Source: an uncultured Lachnospiraceae bacterium
GTDB taxonomy: Bacteria > Bacillota > Clostridia > Lachnospirales > Lachnospiraceae
DNA: 64,000 bases
Assembly: GCA_910577645.1 (NCBI GenBank)
Contig: CAJTOL010000006.1
Coordinates: forward strand, 62,001-126,000
Direction: 5' to 3'
Below the pieces are notes generated by a model that saw only the letters and a list, made by a program, of their open reading frames with translations, searched no databases and was not told the DNA's origin. Each line of letters opens with the position of its first letter. Within the stretch, counting starts at the first letter, position 1. The position numbers were made by a program, and so were the translations under genes. This document shows, one piece after another, positions 8,699-18,114 of the stretch.

Positions 8699-9694
8699 TT
8701 ACTCCCCCTTTTTGGCAGCGCCCATATGACAGCAGCGGCACTGATGTCCGTCTGCCGTCTGATACATCTCAATGGGTTTCTTCTTACATTCCTCAGTCGC
8801 ATACGGACACCGTGGATGGAATGCACATCCCTCAGGCAGATTAACCGGATCCGGCGGCAGCCCCTCAATGGGATGCAGCCATTCCTCATCCTCTTTCATA
8901 CTGGGGATTGCTCCGAACAGCCCTATGGTATAGGGATGGGACGGATGATCAAAAATCTGTTCCTTGCTTCCGTATTCGATGATCCGGCCCGCGTAAATAA
9001 CCGCCACCTCATCGCATACCTGAGCTACGACGCCCATATCATGGGTAATCAAAAGCATCGCTGTATTATACTTTTCTCTTAATTCCCCAATCAGCTCCAG
9101 CACCTGAGCCTGAATCGTCACGTCCAGGGCCGTAGTAGGCTCATCTGCCAGAAGAAGGCCGGGATTGCAGGCCAGAGCAATGGCGATCACCACACGCTGT
9201 TTCATACCGCCGGAAAACTGGTGTGGATACTCATGATAACGGTCTCCGGGAATCCCCACCATCTCCAGCATTTCCCTGGCCCGCTTTTCAAAGCTTTCCT
9301 TACTTCCGGCATTGTGCAGCCTTACAACCTCGGCGATCTGATCGCCAACCGTCTGCACCGGATTCAGAGCCGTCATAGGATCCTGAAAGATCATGGAGAT
9401 ACCATTGCCTCGAATCTTCCGCATCTCCTGCTCTGGAAGAGCAAAAAGCTCCTGTCCATCTAAATATACTTTTCCTTCCGTCACCTTCGCGCCCACATCC
9501 GGCAGAATCCGAAGAATTGATTTGGCAATAGTTGTTTTCCCTGCGCCTGTCTCTCCTACCAGTCCCAGTGTTTTTCCTCTCTCAATTTTCAGTGAAACGC
9601 CGTTTACGGCGTGTACTGTCTGACCGTCAGAAAAATACTCTACCTTCAAATCCTTCACTTCCAGAAAAGTTTGGTCCTTTTTCTGTTCGCTCAT
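8699..9694 (-). CDS. Oligopeptide/oligosaccharide-type ABC importer ATPase (OppD/DppD-like)
   Basis: A 331-residue ATPase, partner of the one at 7747. Walker A is GETGAGKTT, the signature FSGGMKQR, Walker B LLADEPTTALD; the C-terminal extension has HPRCPYATEEC and further Cys residues typical of OppD/DppD proteins. The ATG at 9694 follows AGGAGAGGTGTAG. The two ATPases form a heterodimer under the two permeases. The gap to the next gene is only four bases. Confidence 0.92.
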   Translation of the reverse strand: MSEQKKDQTFLEVKDLKVEYFSDGQTVHAVNGVSLKIERGKTLGLVGETGAGKTTIAKSILRILPDVGAKVTEGKVYLDGQELFALPEQEMRKIRGNGISMIFQDPMTALNPVQTVGDQIAEVVRLHNAGSKESFEKRAREMLEMVGIPGDRYHEYPHQFSGGMKQRVVIAIALACNPGLLLADEPTTALDVTIQAQVLELIGELREKYNTAMLLITHDMGVVAQVCDEVAVIYAGRIIEYGSKEQIFDHPSHPYTIGLFGAIPSMKEDEEWLHPIEGLPPDPVNLPEGCAFHPRCPYATEECKKKPIEMYQTADGHQCRCCHMGAAKKGE

Positions 9695-9713
9695 TCTACA
9701 CCTCTCCTTTCTG

Positions 9714-10571
9714 TTAGCGTTTCAGCTTGGGATCCAGCGCGTCACGCAGGCCGTCGCCCATGAGATTCAGCGCCAGAATTGTAATGGCAATTGCAAGCCC
9801 CGGGAAAATAACCATATGAGGGCACTGACGGATAAACTGACGGCTGCCGCTGAGCATTGCGCCCCACTCCGGAGTGGGAGGCTGCACTCCCAGACCGATA
9901 AAGCTTAAGGAAGCAGCCATGGTAATCATATGAGCCACACCCATGGTCGCCTGCACAATATTAGGTGAAAAAGAGTTTGGAATCATATGATTCACAATAA
10001 TACGGAACTTACTGCAGTTGATGGACTGAGCCGCTTCAATATATTCGCAATCCCGTACCTTCATCATCTGCGCCCGCAGCATACGGGCCGCGCCAGGCAT
10101 ACCATTGACGGAAAGAGCCAGAATCGTGTTCATATAACCGGGGCCAAGAACCGTCGACAATACGATGGACAGAAGCATGGCCGGCAGGGACTGGACAATG
10201 TCCAGGGCACGCATCATAACGTTATCCACCTGGCCGCCGAAATATCCGGCCACAGCTCCCAGCGCTATACCCATTGTCTGACTGATCAGAACCGCAAACA
10301 GTCCCATGGTAATGGAATATCGTCCGCCGTAAAGTACACGGCTGAAAATATCGCGGCCCAACTCGTCTGTCCCAAACCAATGTGCTGCAGAAGGTCCCTG
10401 CTGCATGGCCATAGCGTCCATATAGGAATATTCATAAGGAGCAATAACCGGCGCAAGCAATACAAGGACAAGTTCTGCCAGAAGGATGATCAGGCCAAAC
10501 ATGGCCAGCTTGTTCTTGCTCATCTGCTTCATCACGCGGACAAATTCACTCTGCTTTTTCACCTTATCCAT
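9714..10571 (-). CDS. ABC importer permease (OppC/DppC-like)
   Basis: A 285-residue inner-membrane permease. It has an N-terminal membrane segment (residues 22-42), the extracytoplasmic HWFGTDELGRDIFSRVLYG block that defines DppC-type permeases, then about five more helices. The ATPase-docking EAA loop reads EAAQSINCSKFRII, with Asn in place of the usual Gly. The start codon lies inside the end of the oppB gene (8-nt overlap) with GAAGGTG upstream, so translation is coupled. Confidence 0.92.
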   Translation of the reverse strand: MDKVKKQSEFVRVMKQMSKNKLAMFGLIILLAELVLVLLAPVIAPYEYSYMDAMAMQQGPSAAHWFGTDELGRDIFSRVLYGGRYSITMGLFAVLISQTMGIALGAVAGYFGGQVDNVMMRALDIVQSLPAMLLSIVLSTVLGPGYMNTILALSVNGMPGAARMLRAQMMKVRDCEYIEAAQSINCSKFRIIVNHMIPNSFSPNIVQATMGVAHMITMAASLSFIGLGVQPPTPEWGAMLSGSRQFIRQCPHMVIFPGLAIAITILALNLMGDGLRDALDPKLKR

Positions 10572-11532
10572 TTGCCTGCACCTTCTTTCTCTTCTGGGAT
10601 TTGCCGGAATATTTTGCCTTAATGCGGGGATCTACCATGGCATACAGCAGATCCACTACAAGCATACAAAAGCTGAAAGCAATAGCAAGGAAGATGGAAC
10701 CGATCTGAACCACCTGATAATCCCGGCCATTCACCGCAGTAATGATAAACTGTCCCATACCGGGAATCACGAAAATCGTTTCCAGAATCATAGTTCCCCC
10801 AAGGAGGCGTCCGAACTGTGTTCCAAGAACCGTGATAATGGGAATCAGGCCATTCTTCAGCGCATGCTTGACGATTACCTGCCCCTCCGGAACACCTTTT
10901 GCCCGGGCTGTAATAATATAATCGGAGCGGATCACATCCAGCATAGAAGAACGTGTTTGACGGGCCAACGCAGCGATACCGCCGGTACAGCCGGCCAAAG
11001 CCGGCAAAATATAATATTTAAACCCGCCGATGCCCATGGCCGGCAGCCAGTTAAGTTTCACCGAAAACAGAATAACCAGCAAAAGGGCCAGCCAGAAGCT
11101 GGGGATGGAAATTCCCACCAGCGCCACCACCATACATAAATTGTCCTGCCAACGATTCTGCTTCACAGCTGCAATCACGCCCAGAGGAATTCCTACCACA
11201 GCCGATATGGAGATCATGATAATGCTGAGAATCAGTGTACGGGGAAGATACTCCTTAATGGATTCGGCAATGCTGACGCCGCTCATCCAGGAGTCGCCCA
11301 GATTAAAATGAAGAAAAGTATCGCTTAAAAAATTCCCCAGCCGTACCAGATAAGGGTCATCCAGTCCCAGCTCTGCACGCTTAAGCGCAAGGCTCTCCTC
11401 AGTGGCTGTACTGCCCAGAATAATTTCCGCAGGATCGCCGGGGCAAAAGGTCATGAGGGTGAACACCAGAACCGCTACACCCAATACAATTGGGATCATC
11501 CACAGCAGACGTTTTACAACATATTTACCCAT
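10564..11532 (-). CDS. ABC importer permease (OppB/DppB-like)
   Basis: A 322-residue membrane permease, first of the pair. MGKYVVKRLLWMIPIVLGV is the typical DppB N-terminal helix; TFCPGDPAE and LGLDDPYLVR follow, then five more helices and the docking loop ITARAKGVPEGQVIVKHALKN. The frame is open to 11583 but the ATG at 11532 has AAGGAG 8 nt upstream and matches the family start. It is followed by oppC with an 8-nt overlap and preceded by the binding-protein gene. Confidence 0.92.
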   Translation of the reverse strand: MGKYVVKRLLWMIPIVLGVAVLVFTLMTFCPGDPAEIILGSTATEESLALKRAELGLDDPYLVRLGNFLSDTFLHFNLGDSWMSGVSIAESIKEYLPRTLILSIIMISISAVVGIPLGVIAAVKQNRWQDNLCMVVALVGISIPSFWLALLLVILFSVKLNWLPAMGIGGFKYYILPALAGCTGGIAALARQTRSSMLDVIRSDYIITARAKGVPEGQVIVKHALKNGLIPIITVLGTQFGRLLGGTMILETIFVIPGMGQFIITAVNGRDYQVVQIGSIFLAIAFSFCMLVVDLLYAMVDPRIKAKYSGKSQKRKKVQANG

Positions 11533-11623
11533 ATTTTGCTCCTTCTCTATAGTGGGGAGGTAGTTGCAGCTCTTTTGCTGCATCTGCCCCCCGCCTTCAT
11601 TCAGGCTCCAAATTTCCCGTCAT

Positions 11624-13285
11624 CTACTCCTGATAAGAGCAGGCGGCAAAGTTATGGCTTCCCTGGCTGATACGTATTTCTTCCGTCATGCCCAGATCGC
11701 TGCGCCAGATGTCCACATTAGAAGGCTGTACCATACCATAAGCATACATATTGTCTTTGAGGTAAATATGTACCTTATCAATATTTTCCTCCGTAAAGCC
11801 CTCTCTCGTCCAGGTGGAGTAGAGAAGCTCTGCCAGCGCCTCATCGTGACGGGCCGTACCGTCGCCGGTCTTGTAAGCGTTCATATCATAACGGATAGAC
11901 CAGTGATCCGGCAGCATATCTCCGCCTACTGTATTAATAAACATATCATACTGACTGCCGTCCAGACGGATGGATGTCAAAAGGGCCTGATCAACCAAAT
12001 TCAGTTTCACATTGATTCCCACAGCCATCAGATAGGACTGAATCATCTGAGCCAGACGTTGCATCTGGGAACTGGAGCCGCCCAGCAGAATCAACTCTTC
12101 TCCATTATAACCCGAAGCCTTTAAAAACTCCTCTGCCTTTACCGGATCATACTCGTAGTAATCTTCACTGCGCCATTTCTCCAGCCAGCCTACGCTGGTA
12201 TCTGCTATTGGATCCTTCATGGTCTGTCCATAACCGGCATACACTGCATTCAAAAGTCCCTGGGCATCAATGGCATAGCAAATGGCCTGCCGGAGATTCA
12301 CATCATTGGCAATGGAACGACTGTCATGACCGCTGAAAAACATCTGGCTGCCGTTGATAAAGGGCGTTGCCACATAGGTAAACTTATCATTGCCTTCAAA
12401 CTGTGCAACCGTGTTATGATCCAGTGTGATAAATCCATCCAATGTACCTGTCTCCAGTGCGATACCTGCCTGAGAAGCTTCTGTGATAGTATGGTACTTG
12501 ATTGTCTGCACATTTGCTGAACAGGAAGGATGAATCAGCTCCGGCTTCTGCCAGTAATCTTCCCGTCGTTCCAAAGTCATAGTCGCGCCGGGGGTAAATT
12601 CTGTAATCGTATAGGGCGCTGTGGATACAATTCCTGTGGCAAAGCCGTCTTTGTCAGCTTCATAAGATGCTTTGGAAATCACATACCCGCCGGTAAGGAT
12701 CTGTTCGAAGGCGCCTACCATATCCTGCTTCATCACTACCTTTAAGGTATATTCGCCGGTCTGCTCTACGCTCTCTACTTTGCCAAAGGAAGGCTTCAGC
12801 GCCGCCTCCATATTGCTCTCGATCATCCATACAATGTCCTCTGCCGTGATATGGTTTCCGGCGGCATCATAGACATAATCATAAATCTCTATATTAAAGG
12901 TAACGCCGTCATCCTCCCCTTCCCAGGATTTGGCAACCAACGGAACATACTCTTTGTCATAAGTCAGACGGGCCAGAGTCTCATAAACTTCCGCTGCCCA
13001 GGGAGCGTTATTGGCCACCTGGCTACGGAAGGGAGTCAGGCTGTCCCATTTAATAGAAGTACCGATATCCAGCACGCCGTCTTCCAGATTGTGCAGCCCC
13101 GCATCTGCCGCAGGGGCAGGAGCCTCTGACGGTGAAGTAGCCGGCTCTGCCGCCACAGATCCTCCGGGTGTTTCCGTATTTTCCGTTGCGGGAGTTTTCG
13201 TTTTGCCGCAAGCAGTTAGCAGCATGACTGTACAAAGGCCAAGACTAACTACTTTACGCAAACTGCTTTTGTTCCTCTTTCTCAT
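11624..13285 (-). CDS. Extracellular solute-binding lipoprotein of the Opp/Dpp-type importer
   Basis: A 553-residue SBP family 5 (DppA-like) lipoprotein. The signal peptide ends in the lipobox LLTAC, followed by a Pro/Thr/Ala/Glu-rich linker (about residues 27-65), then the binding domain with the characteristic PLVAKSWEG, ITAEDIVWMIE and NLRQAICYAID blocks. The ATG at 13285 follows GGAGGT; upstream in-frame codons lack such a site. As the first gene it sets importer specificity. Family members bind peptides but some bind oligosaccharides, and the sulfatases and GH3 nearby favour the latter here (inference). Confidence 0.9.
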   Translation of the reverse strand: MRKRNKSSLRKVVSLGLCTVMLLTACGKTKTPATENTETPGGSVAAEPATSPSEAPAPAADAGLHNLEDGVLDIGTSIKWDSLTPFRSQVANNAPWAAEVYETLARLTYDKEYVPLVAKSWEGEDDGVTFNIEIYDYVYDAAGNHITAEDIVWMIESNMEAALKPSFGKVESVEQTGEYTLKVVMKQDMVGAFEQILTGGYVISKASYEADKDGFATGIVSTAPYTITEFTPGATMTLERREDYWQKPELIHPSCSANVQTIKYHTITEASQAGIALETGTLDGFITLDHNTVAQFEGNDKFTYVATPFINGSQMFFSGHDSRSIANDVNLRQAICYAIDAQGLLNAVYAGYGQTMKDPIADTSVGWLEKWRSEDYYEYDPVKAEEFLKASGYNGEELILLGGSSSQMQRLAQMIQSYLMAVGINVKLNLVDQALLTSIRLDGSQYDMFINTVGGDMLPDHWSIRYDMNAYKTGDGTARHDEALAELLYSTWTREGFTEENIDKVHIYLKDNMYAYGMVQPSNVDIWRSDLGMTEEIRISQGSHNFAACSYQE

Positions 13286-13369
13286 AATAATACCTCCATA
13301 ATTCTGTTTAATTTTTATCAAAATACTCTCTGCCCTGCAAAATGCATCCTTACGTTGTGCATTTATTTA

Positions 13370-13398
13370 ATTAAAACAAAAAATTAATACTTTTTCAA
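13370..13398 (-). promoter_or_regulatory. Candidate promoter of importer operon
   Basis: TTGAAA (13398-13393), 17-bp spacer, TTTAAT (13375-13370). The 13286-13707 stretch between the divergent importer and GH3 genes is very AT-rich, so chance matches are likely. Confidence 0.35.
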
Positions 13399-13591
13399 TC
13401 GGCATACTTTACAAAAAAAGCTCTCATAATTTTACGTTTTTAACAAAATTATATGGATAATCTTATGAATCTTTTTTTCAGCTCTCAAACAGGATTTTAG
13501 GTGTATTTTACTATTTATGATTACTTTCTCATTTATAACTATACTATTTTTACAAGAGAACGAAATCTTTTCAAAATCTTTTCCGTATTTA

Positions 13592-13620
13592 TTGACTTTT
13601 TTCTTTTCATTTGTTATTTT
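13592..13620 (+). promoter_or_regulatory. Candidate promoter of the GH3 gene
   Basis: TTGACT (13592-13597), 17-bp spacer, TATTTT (13615-13620), about 90 bp before the GH3 start codon. It is in the same AT-rich divergent region as the importer promoter, so one regulator could act on both. Confidence 0.45.
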
Positions 13621-13707
13621 AATTAAAAAATAGACTCTCTGCATATTTCCTGAGCATTGATGCAATATGTAAACCAATCTACTATTTTTACTGAAAGGAG
13701 CCCTATT

Positions 13708-16152
13708 ATGTTATACAAAGACCCGTCCCATTCTGTGCCTGAACGAGTAGAAGATTTGCTTTCCCGTATGACCCTTGAAGAAAAAGCCGCCCAGTTATGC
13801 GGCAATCTTCCTGCGTCTTTTTTACAGGATGGTAAAGTAGACATTGACACCCTCCGCGAAAAATTCCCCCATGGCCATGGCCGATTCACTCAATATTCTA
13901 TGGTAGGCATCGTGGATCCTGTTCAGATCGCCGAAATCTCCAATGCTTTACAGCACTATTTTGTAGAAGAAACCCGTCTTGGCATTCCCGTAGCGCTGCA
14001 GACAGAAAATCTGTGCGGTTATCCCGCAGCCGGCGGAACTCTTTTCCCGGCTCAGATTAACGTAGGATGTACCTGGGAACCTGAGCTGGCTGGCAAAATG
14101 GCTGAGGTCATCGGCCAGGAAAGCCGCGCTGTCGGTATCAACTCAGCCATGAGTCCCGTTATCGACGTCTCCAGAGATCCCCGTTGGGGCCGTACTTATG
14201 AAACTTACGGAGAAGATCCTCTGCTTATCAGCCGTATGGGTGTGGAATATATCAAAGGTATGCAGGGTGATGAGAAAGAGGGTGTCGCCTGTATCGCAAA
14301 ACATTTTCTGGGATACGCCGAAAGCCAGGGCGGGTTAAACTGCGCCAACGCCCGCATTACGGATCGTGAATTATATGAAGTTTTTGCAACCCCCTTCGAG
14401 GCTGCAGCCAATGAAGCCGACGTTTCCGGTATGATGGCCAACTACGGAGAAATCGACGGTCAGTGCGTCGGTGCAAATAAGAAGATTTCCCGAACCTTGC
14501 TGCGGGATACCATGAAATTCCGCGGAATGCTTACCTCCGACGGCGCGGCAATCATGAAGATGTACAACTATTTCCATCTTACCGGCACCTACAAAGAAGC
14601 CGGCCTGTTAGCAAAGTTAGGCGGCCTGGATACGGAGATCCCCATTGGCGGGGCTTATGCACAGCTTCCCGACTACGTGCGGGAGGGCAAATTGGACGAA
14701 GCACTGCTGGATGAGTCGGTGCGCCGCATCCTGACCATCAAATTTGAATACGGCTTATTTGAGAATCCCTATGTAGATATTGAAAAAGTACGCGCCTCCA
14801 TGACCAATCCTGAAAAGCGTGCTCTCAGCCGCACCATTGCGGAAAAGTCCATTGTGCTTCTCAAAAACAACGGTGTTCTTCCTCTAAAAAAAGGGCTTAA
14901 GCTGGCGGTTGTGGGGCCCCATGCTGACAGCCTCCGCTATCCCATCAGCGGCTATACCTATCCCGCTTATATCGAAATGATGAAAGCCGGAGCCCAGGAT
15001 AGTTCTTCTATTTCTATCCAGGGCATGACCGATGAGGCCGCTGCCAATAAGAAAGAAAACGGTTTTGGCGCTTCCAATCTCTTTGCAGATACGCTGGCCA
15101 TGTTCTCTGCAGAAGATCAGGCCATGCTGGATGATCTTCCTACGCTTCTTGCCAAAATGGGCAGCCGAAGCCTGCAAAGTGCGCTGGGGGATCGTTTTAC
15201 AGTCAATTATTCCGAAGGCTGTAAAATTATCGGAAACGATACTTCCGGTTTTGCCCAGGCGCTGGATGCGGCGAATAACAGCGATGTTATCATTGCCGCC
15301 ATGGGCGGTAACTGTGGTTGGGTTAATGTAACCGGCGGCGAGGGCAAAGATCGCAGCAGTCTGGATCTTCCGGGCGTTCAGCAGCAGCTTCTGGAAGCGC
15401 TGTGCGCTACCGGAAAACCTGTTGTGCTGATCCTGTATGGTCCCGGAGTCTTCGCACTTCCCTGGGCAGCTGAACATACCGCTGCCATGATCCAGGCCTT
15501 TATGCCCGGTGCAGAAGCCGGCGCCGTACTGACTGACATTCTGGACGGCAGCGTCAATCCCGGCGGCCACTTAACCTTTACGGTTCCCCACCACATTGGA
15601 CAGCTTCCCCTGGTTTATAACCACCGTATGGGCAGCGGCTACCATACCGGCGACGACGCTATGAGCCTTATTTTCTCCGGCGGCTATGTGGACGACACAA
15701 ACAGGCCGCTCTTCCCCTTTGGACATGGTTTAAGCTACACAACCTTTGATGTCAGTGATTTTACGCTATCCTCCTCCACCCTTTCAACGGATGGCGCTAT
15801 TCAGGCCAGCTGCCGCATTACAAACACCGGCCAGCGTACTGGCGACCAGGTTCTGCAGCTCTATTACCACTTCTCGGGAGCTCATGTAATTCGTCCCTGT
15901 ATGCAGTTGGCCGGATTTGCCCGAGTAAACCTGGCTCCCGGCGAAAGCAAACAGGTTACCTTTACCTTAAAAGCGGCCGCCCTTGGATATTACAACGAAG
16001 ATATGAACTTTGTCGTTGAGCCGGGCCCGGCTGAGCTTAGTATCGGAGTAAGCAGCGATGAGCTGTGCGCTTCCCGGTCCTTTGAAATCACTGGCGCGCC
16101 TGTTGACTTAATGGGCAAACGCTGTTACGGCTGCGACGTTCAGATCGATTAA
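13708..16152 (+). CDS. Glycoside hydrolase family 3 (beta-glucosidase/xylosidase-type)
   Basis: An 814-residue GH3 enzyme with the usual order: GH3 N-terminal barrel, GH3 C-terminal domain, fibronectin-III-like domain. SPVIDVSRDPRWGRTYETYG and KHFLGYAES are barrel substrate loops; the nucleophile is Asp278 in MLTSDGAAI, where most members have SDW. GHGLSYTTF opens the FnIII-like part. No signal peptide, so it is intracellular. An in-frame ATG at 13657 exists, but AAAGGAG lies 7 nt before 13708 and the family begins here (MLYKDPSHSVPERV). It diverges from the importer operon and probably trims the imported, desulfated glycan. The sugar specificity is open. Confidence 0.9.
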   Translation: MLYKDPSHSVPERVEDLLSRMTLEEKAAQLCGNLPASFLQDGKVDIDTLREKFPHGHGRFTQYSMVGIVDPVQIAEISNALQHYFVEETRLGIPVALQTENLCGYPAAGGTLFPAQINVGCTWEPELAGKMAEVIGQESRAVGINSAMSPVIDVSRDPRWGRTYETYGEDPLLISRMGVEYIKGMQGDEKEGVACIAKHFLGYAESQGGLNCANARITDRELYEVFATPFEAAANEADVSGMMANYGEIDGQCVGANKKISRTLLRDTMKFRGMLTSDGAAIMKMYNYFHLTGTYKEAGLLAKLGGLDTEIPIGGAYAQLPDYVREGKLDEALLDESVRRILTIKFEYGLFENPYVDIEKVRASMTNPEKRALSRTIAEKSIVLLKNNGVLPLKKGLKLAVVGPHADSLRYPISGYTYPAYIEMMKAGAQDSSSISIQGMTDEAAANKKENGFGASNLFADTLAMFSAEDQAMLDDLPTLLAKMGSRSLQSALGDRFTVNYSEGCKIIGNDTSGFAQALDAANNSDVIIAAMGGNCGWVNVTGGEGKDRSSLDLPGVQQQLLEALCATGKPVVLILYGPGVFALPWAAEHTAAMIQAFMPGAEAGAVLTDILDGSVNPGGHLTFTVPHHIGQLPLVYNHRMGSGYHTGDDAMSLIFSGGYVDDTNRPLFPFGHGLSYTTFDVSDFTLSSSTLSTDGAIQASCRITNTGQRTGDQVLQLYYHFSGAHVIRPCMQLAGFARVNLAPGESKQVTFTLKAAALGYYNEDMNFVVEPGPAELSIGVSSDELCASRSFEITGAPVDLMGKRCYGCDVQID

Positions 16153-16195
16153 TCAGAAGATTCAAAGTTTTTCTGACTTATAGCCTTTACTCCCT

Positions 16196-16295
16196 GGAGG
16201 GGGCGCAAAATGAACTAAAGGGACTTTCTATATAGTGAGAGTTGGCGGACAGCGCTAATAGAAAGGCTCTGGTTTCATTTTGCGGCATCCCCTCC
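16196..16295. repeat. Dispersed imperfect palindromic repeat, copy A
   Basis: The ends are inverted repeats: GGAGGGGGCGCAAAATGAA at the left and TTCATTTTGCGGCATCCCCT at the right. CTTTCTAT recurs inverted just inside them. The right arm (16237-16293) matches 43905-43962 with only a handful of differences. It lies downstream of the GH3 stop. There is no coding capacity, so it is a MITE-like or REP-like element. Confidence 0.75.
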
Positions 16296-16345
16296 TCCGT
16301 AGGTTCCTCCTTCTTTTCCCAATATTCCACTTATTGAGATATCAC

Positions 16346-16376
16346 AAAAGGCCGCAGTTTCCCACGGCCTTTCTTT
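16346..16376. terminator. Bidirectional terminator
   Basis: AAAGGCCG (16347-16354) pairs with CGGCCTTT (16365-16372) around a 10-nt loop, with T-rich sequence after and A-rich before. It lies between the convergent GH3 and AAA-ATPase genes. Confidence 0.75.
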
Positions 16377-16402
16377 ACAGTATCTTTATTCTTTTTATAT
16401 TT

Positions 16403-17767
16403 CTAAAACTCAAACCGTTCCAGCATATAGAGAGGCAGGGTAAGAATTTTTCCTTCCTTACCGCCCTTTGTATTACCTTTCAGATACAGCAGCCAATCCG
16501 CTTTTCCAGCCTCCAGGGCTTTAAGAGCGGTAGCTGCCTTTCCTTTTCCTGATTTCACCTCCACCAGATATCTCCTGTGGCCCTGGACTGTCTGCACCAC
16601 ATAGTCGATCTCTCCGCCTTTATATATGGCAAATGCTGGCATTTCAAAAGTGATCTCCTCGGGAAAGTCCTGGCGTTTTAAAAGATTAATGAACACATAA
16701 TTCTCATTCAGCGTTCCGCAGACAGCCGCCTCCGTGGTTCCTACCCTGTTTAAATAATAGGTTGCGACCCCTAGGTCCATAAAGAAACACCGTCTGCCTG
16801 GCTTAAAGTCAAGAAAATCCAGCTCAATAATTTTTCCACAGAACCCGATAATCCCTGAATGGTACAGCCAGCTGATCGCCCGGTTGCAGGTCTCCTTAGA
16901 CAGATTGCTGGAATAGTTCCTGGTCACCAGCTTTTGCAGCTCCTCACTGACGCTGTCCTCCCCCAGTCCTTTCTTTTCCCGCAAAAGGATACGGCAGATA
17001 CTTAGGAAGATATTGGTAAACACGCTGATATCCGTAATATCCTTAAAATACCGCATAGATTCCTCCAAAAAGATCTGGATAATCCGCACCAGTTCCTTCT
17101 GGGCCTCCAGAATTTCCCTCCTTTCCAGATATGTTTCCACTACTTTCGGATAACCGCCAATCTGGCAGTATTGGTCATAGGCCAGTCTCAGCCGCTCATA
17201 TACCTGCTGGCGGCTGTCATCCGCCTCAGGCAGAGAAAGCTGTCTCCATGCCTGACAAAGCTCTCCATCCAATGCTTCCAGAAATTCCTCAAAGGAAAGG
17301 GTGTAAATCCTTAGTTTCGTAATATCTCCGCTGGCATACTTAAATTCCGGTTCCAACACCCGTCCAAGGTAGCTTCCCGTGATAATAAACCGTGCTTCAA
17401 ACTGTCTGGTAAACTCCCGAATCCGGTTATAAATCTCCGAAGATTCCTGAATCTCATCAATGATGATCACCGTATCCCCACAATCCTGAAAGGAAGGCTC
17501 ATACAGGCGGATCGCCTCATGGAGCGGAAATTCCGGCCGTTTGTTTCCCGGAACCCATTCCATTGCTTTCTGATAACACTCCATAAACTGCCTGCCCGAA
17601 AGGTCGAAGAGATTCACGTAGATCTTATGCTTAAAATTTTCATCCGCAAATTTATTGATAATGTAAGTCTTTCCGGTCTGCCTGGCACCGTTCACCTCCA
17701 ATGTACTGTGGCTCTTATCGTTCTTCCATTCCATCAGTCGGTCATATATTTTTCGTTTCAGATACAT
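16403..17767 (-). CDS. AAA-family ATPase with C-terminal DUF4143
   Basis: A 454-residue protein. P-loop GARQTGKTYII near residues 28-38, Walker B VIIIDEIQESS, then a DUF4143 region ending in a nuclease-like strand (YKGGEIDYVVQTVQGHRRYLVEVKSGK has the E...D...EVK pattern; parts shown only). The biological role of this large family is not settled. The ATG at 17767 has TAGGAGGT 9 nt upstream; the open frame further up lacks a ribosome site. It is a single-gene unit between two plus-strand genes. Confidence 0.85.
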   Translation of the reverse strand: MYLKRKIYDRLMEWKNDKSHSTLEVNGARQTGKTYIINKFADENFKHKIYVNLFDLSGRQFMECYQKAMEWVPGNKRPEFPLHEAIRLYEPSFQDCGDTVIIIDEIQESSEIYNRIREFTRQFEARFIITGSYLGRVLEPEFKYASGDITKLRIYTLSFEEFLEALDGELCQAWRQLSLPEADDSRQQVYERLRLAYDQYCQIGGYPKVVETYLERREILEAQKELVRIIQIFLEESMRYFKDITDISVFTNIFLSICRILLREKKGLGEDSVSEELQKLVTRNYSSNLSKETCNRAISWLYHSGIIGFCGKIIELDFLDFKPGRRCFFMDLGVATYYLNRVGTTEAAVCGTLNENYVFINLLKRQDFPEEITFEMPAFAIYKGGEIDYVVQTVQGHRRYLVEVKSGKGKAATALKALEAGKADWLLYLKGNTKGGKEGKILTLPLYMLERFEF

Positions 17768-17876
17768 GAGAGCTGCACCTCCTACTGCTGTTTTCCCTGT
17801 CTTAAGCTTAAGCAATTCCGCTTTCGCCTGTTTGCCGCCATTCCTCCGGCCGCTGTCCAATCGCTGTACTACTTTC

Positions 17877-17885
17877 ATTATACCA
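17877..17885 (-). promoter_or_regulatory. Extended -10 promoter for the AAA ATPase
   Basis: On the minus strand the sequence reads TTTGGTATAATG, a perfect extended -10 (TGGTATAAT). No good -35 is seen at 17 bp. The same TTTTGGTATAATG block occurs at 40545. Confidence 0.5.
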
Positions 17886-18052
17886 AAAAATACCGGGATT
17901 CCTACCAATATTTTAGGGAGAAATGGAAAATCTTTTTCCTGAACCCTTTATCAATTCCTGTACCAGATTTTTACCAACTTTTCCACAAATTCTCCCGCTT
18001 TCCATCATCCCCAAACAATACTCCCAAATCTTTTCATAAACTGATTCCATTG

Positions 18053-18081
18053 TTGCAAAAAAGATACCGGTATATTATACT
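18053..18081 (+). promoter_or_regulatory. Promoter of the ABC-F gene
   Basis: TTGCAA (18053-18058), 17-bp spacer, TATACT (18076-18081). The predicted leader is short, about 27 nt, which leaves no room for the long attenuator leaders found before some antibiotic-resistance ABC-F genes. Confidence 0.65.
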
Positions 18082-18114
18082 TATCTGTAGTTTTTACGTT
18101 TTTAGGAGGTTATG

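Noticed and set aside
8695..8889. N-terminal extension of the OppF-like ATPase
   Set aside because: It overlaps the OppD-like gene in another frame, is Arg/Cys-rich and has no ribosome site. The true start is 8694.
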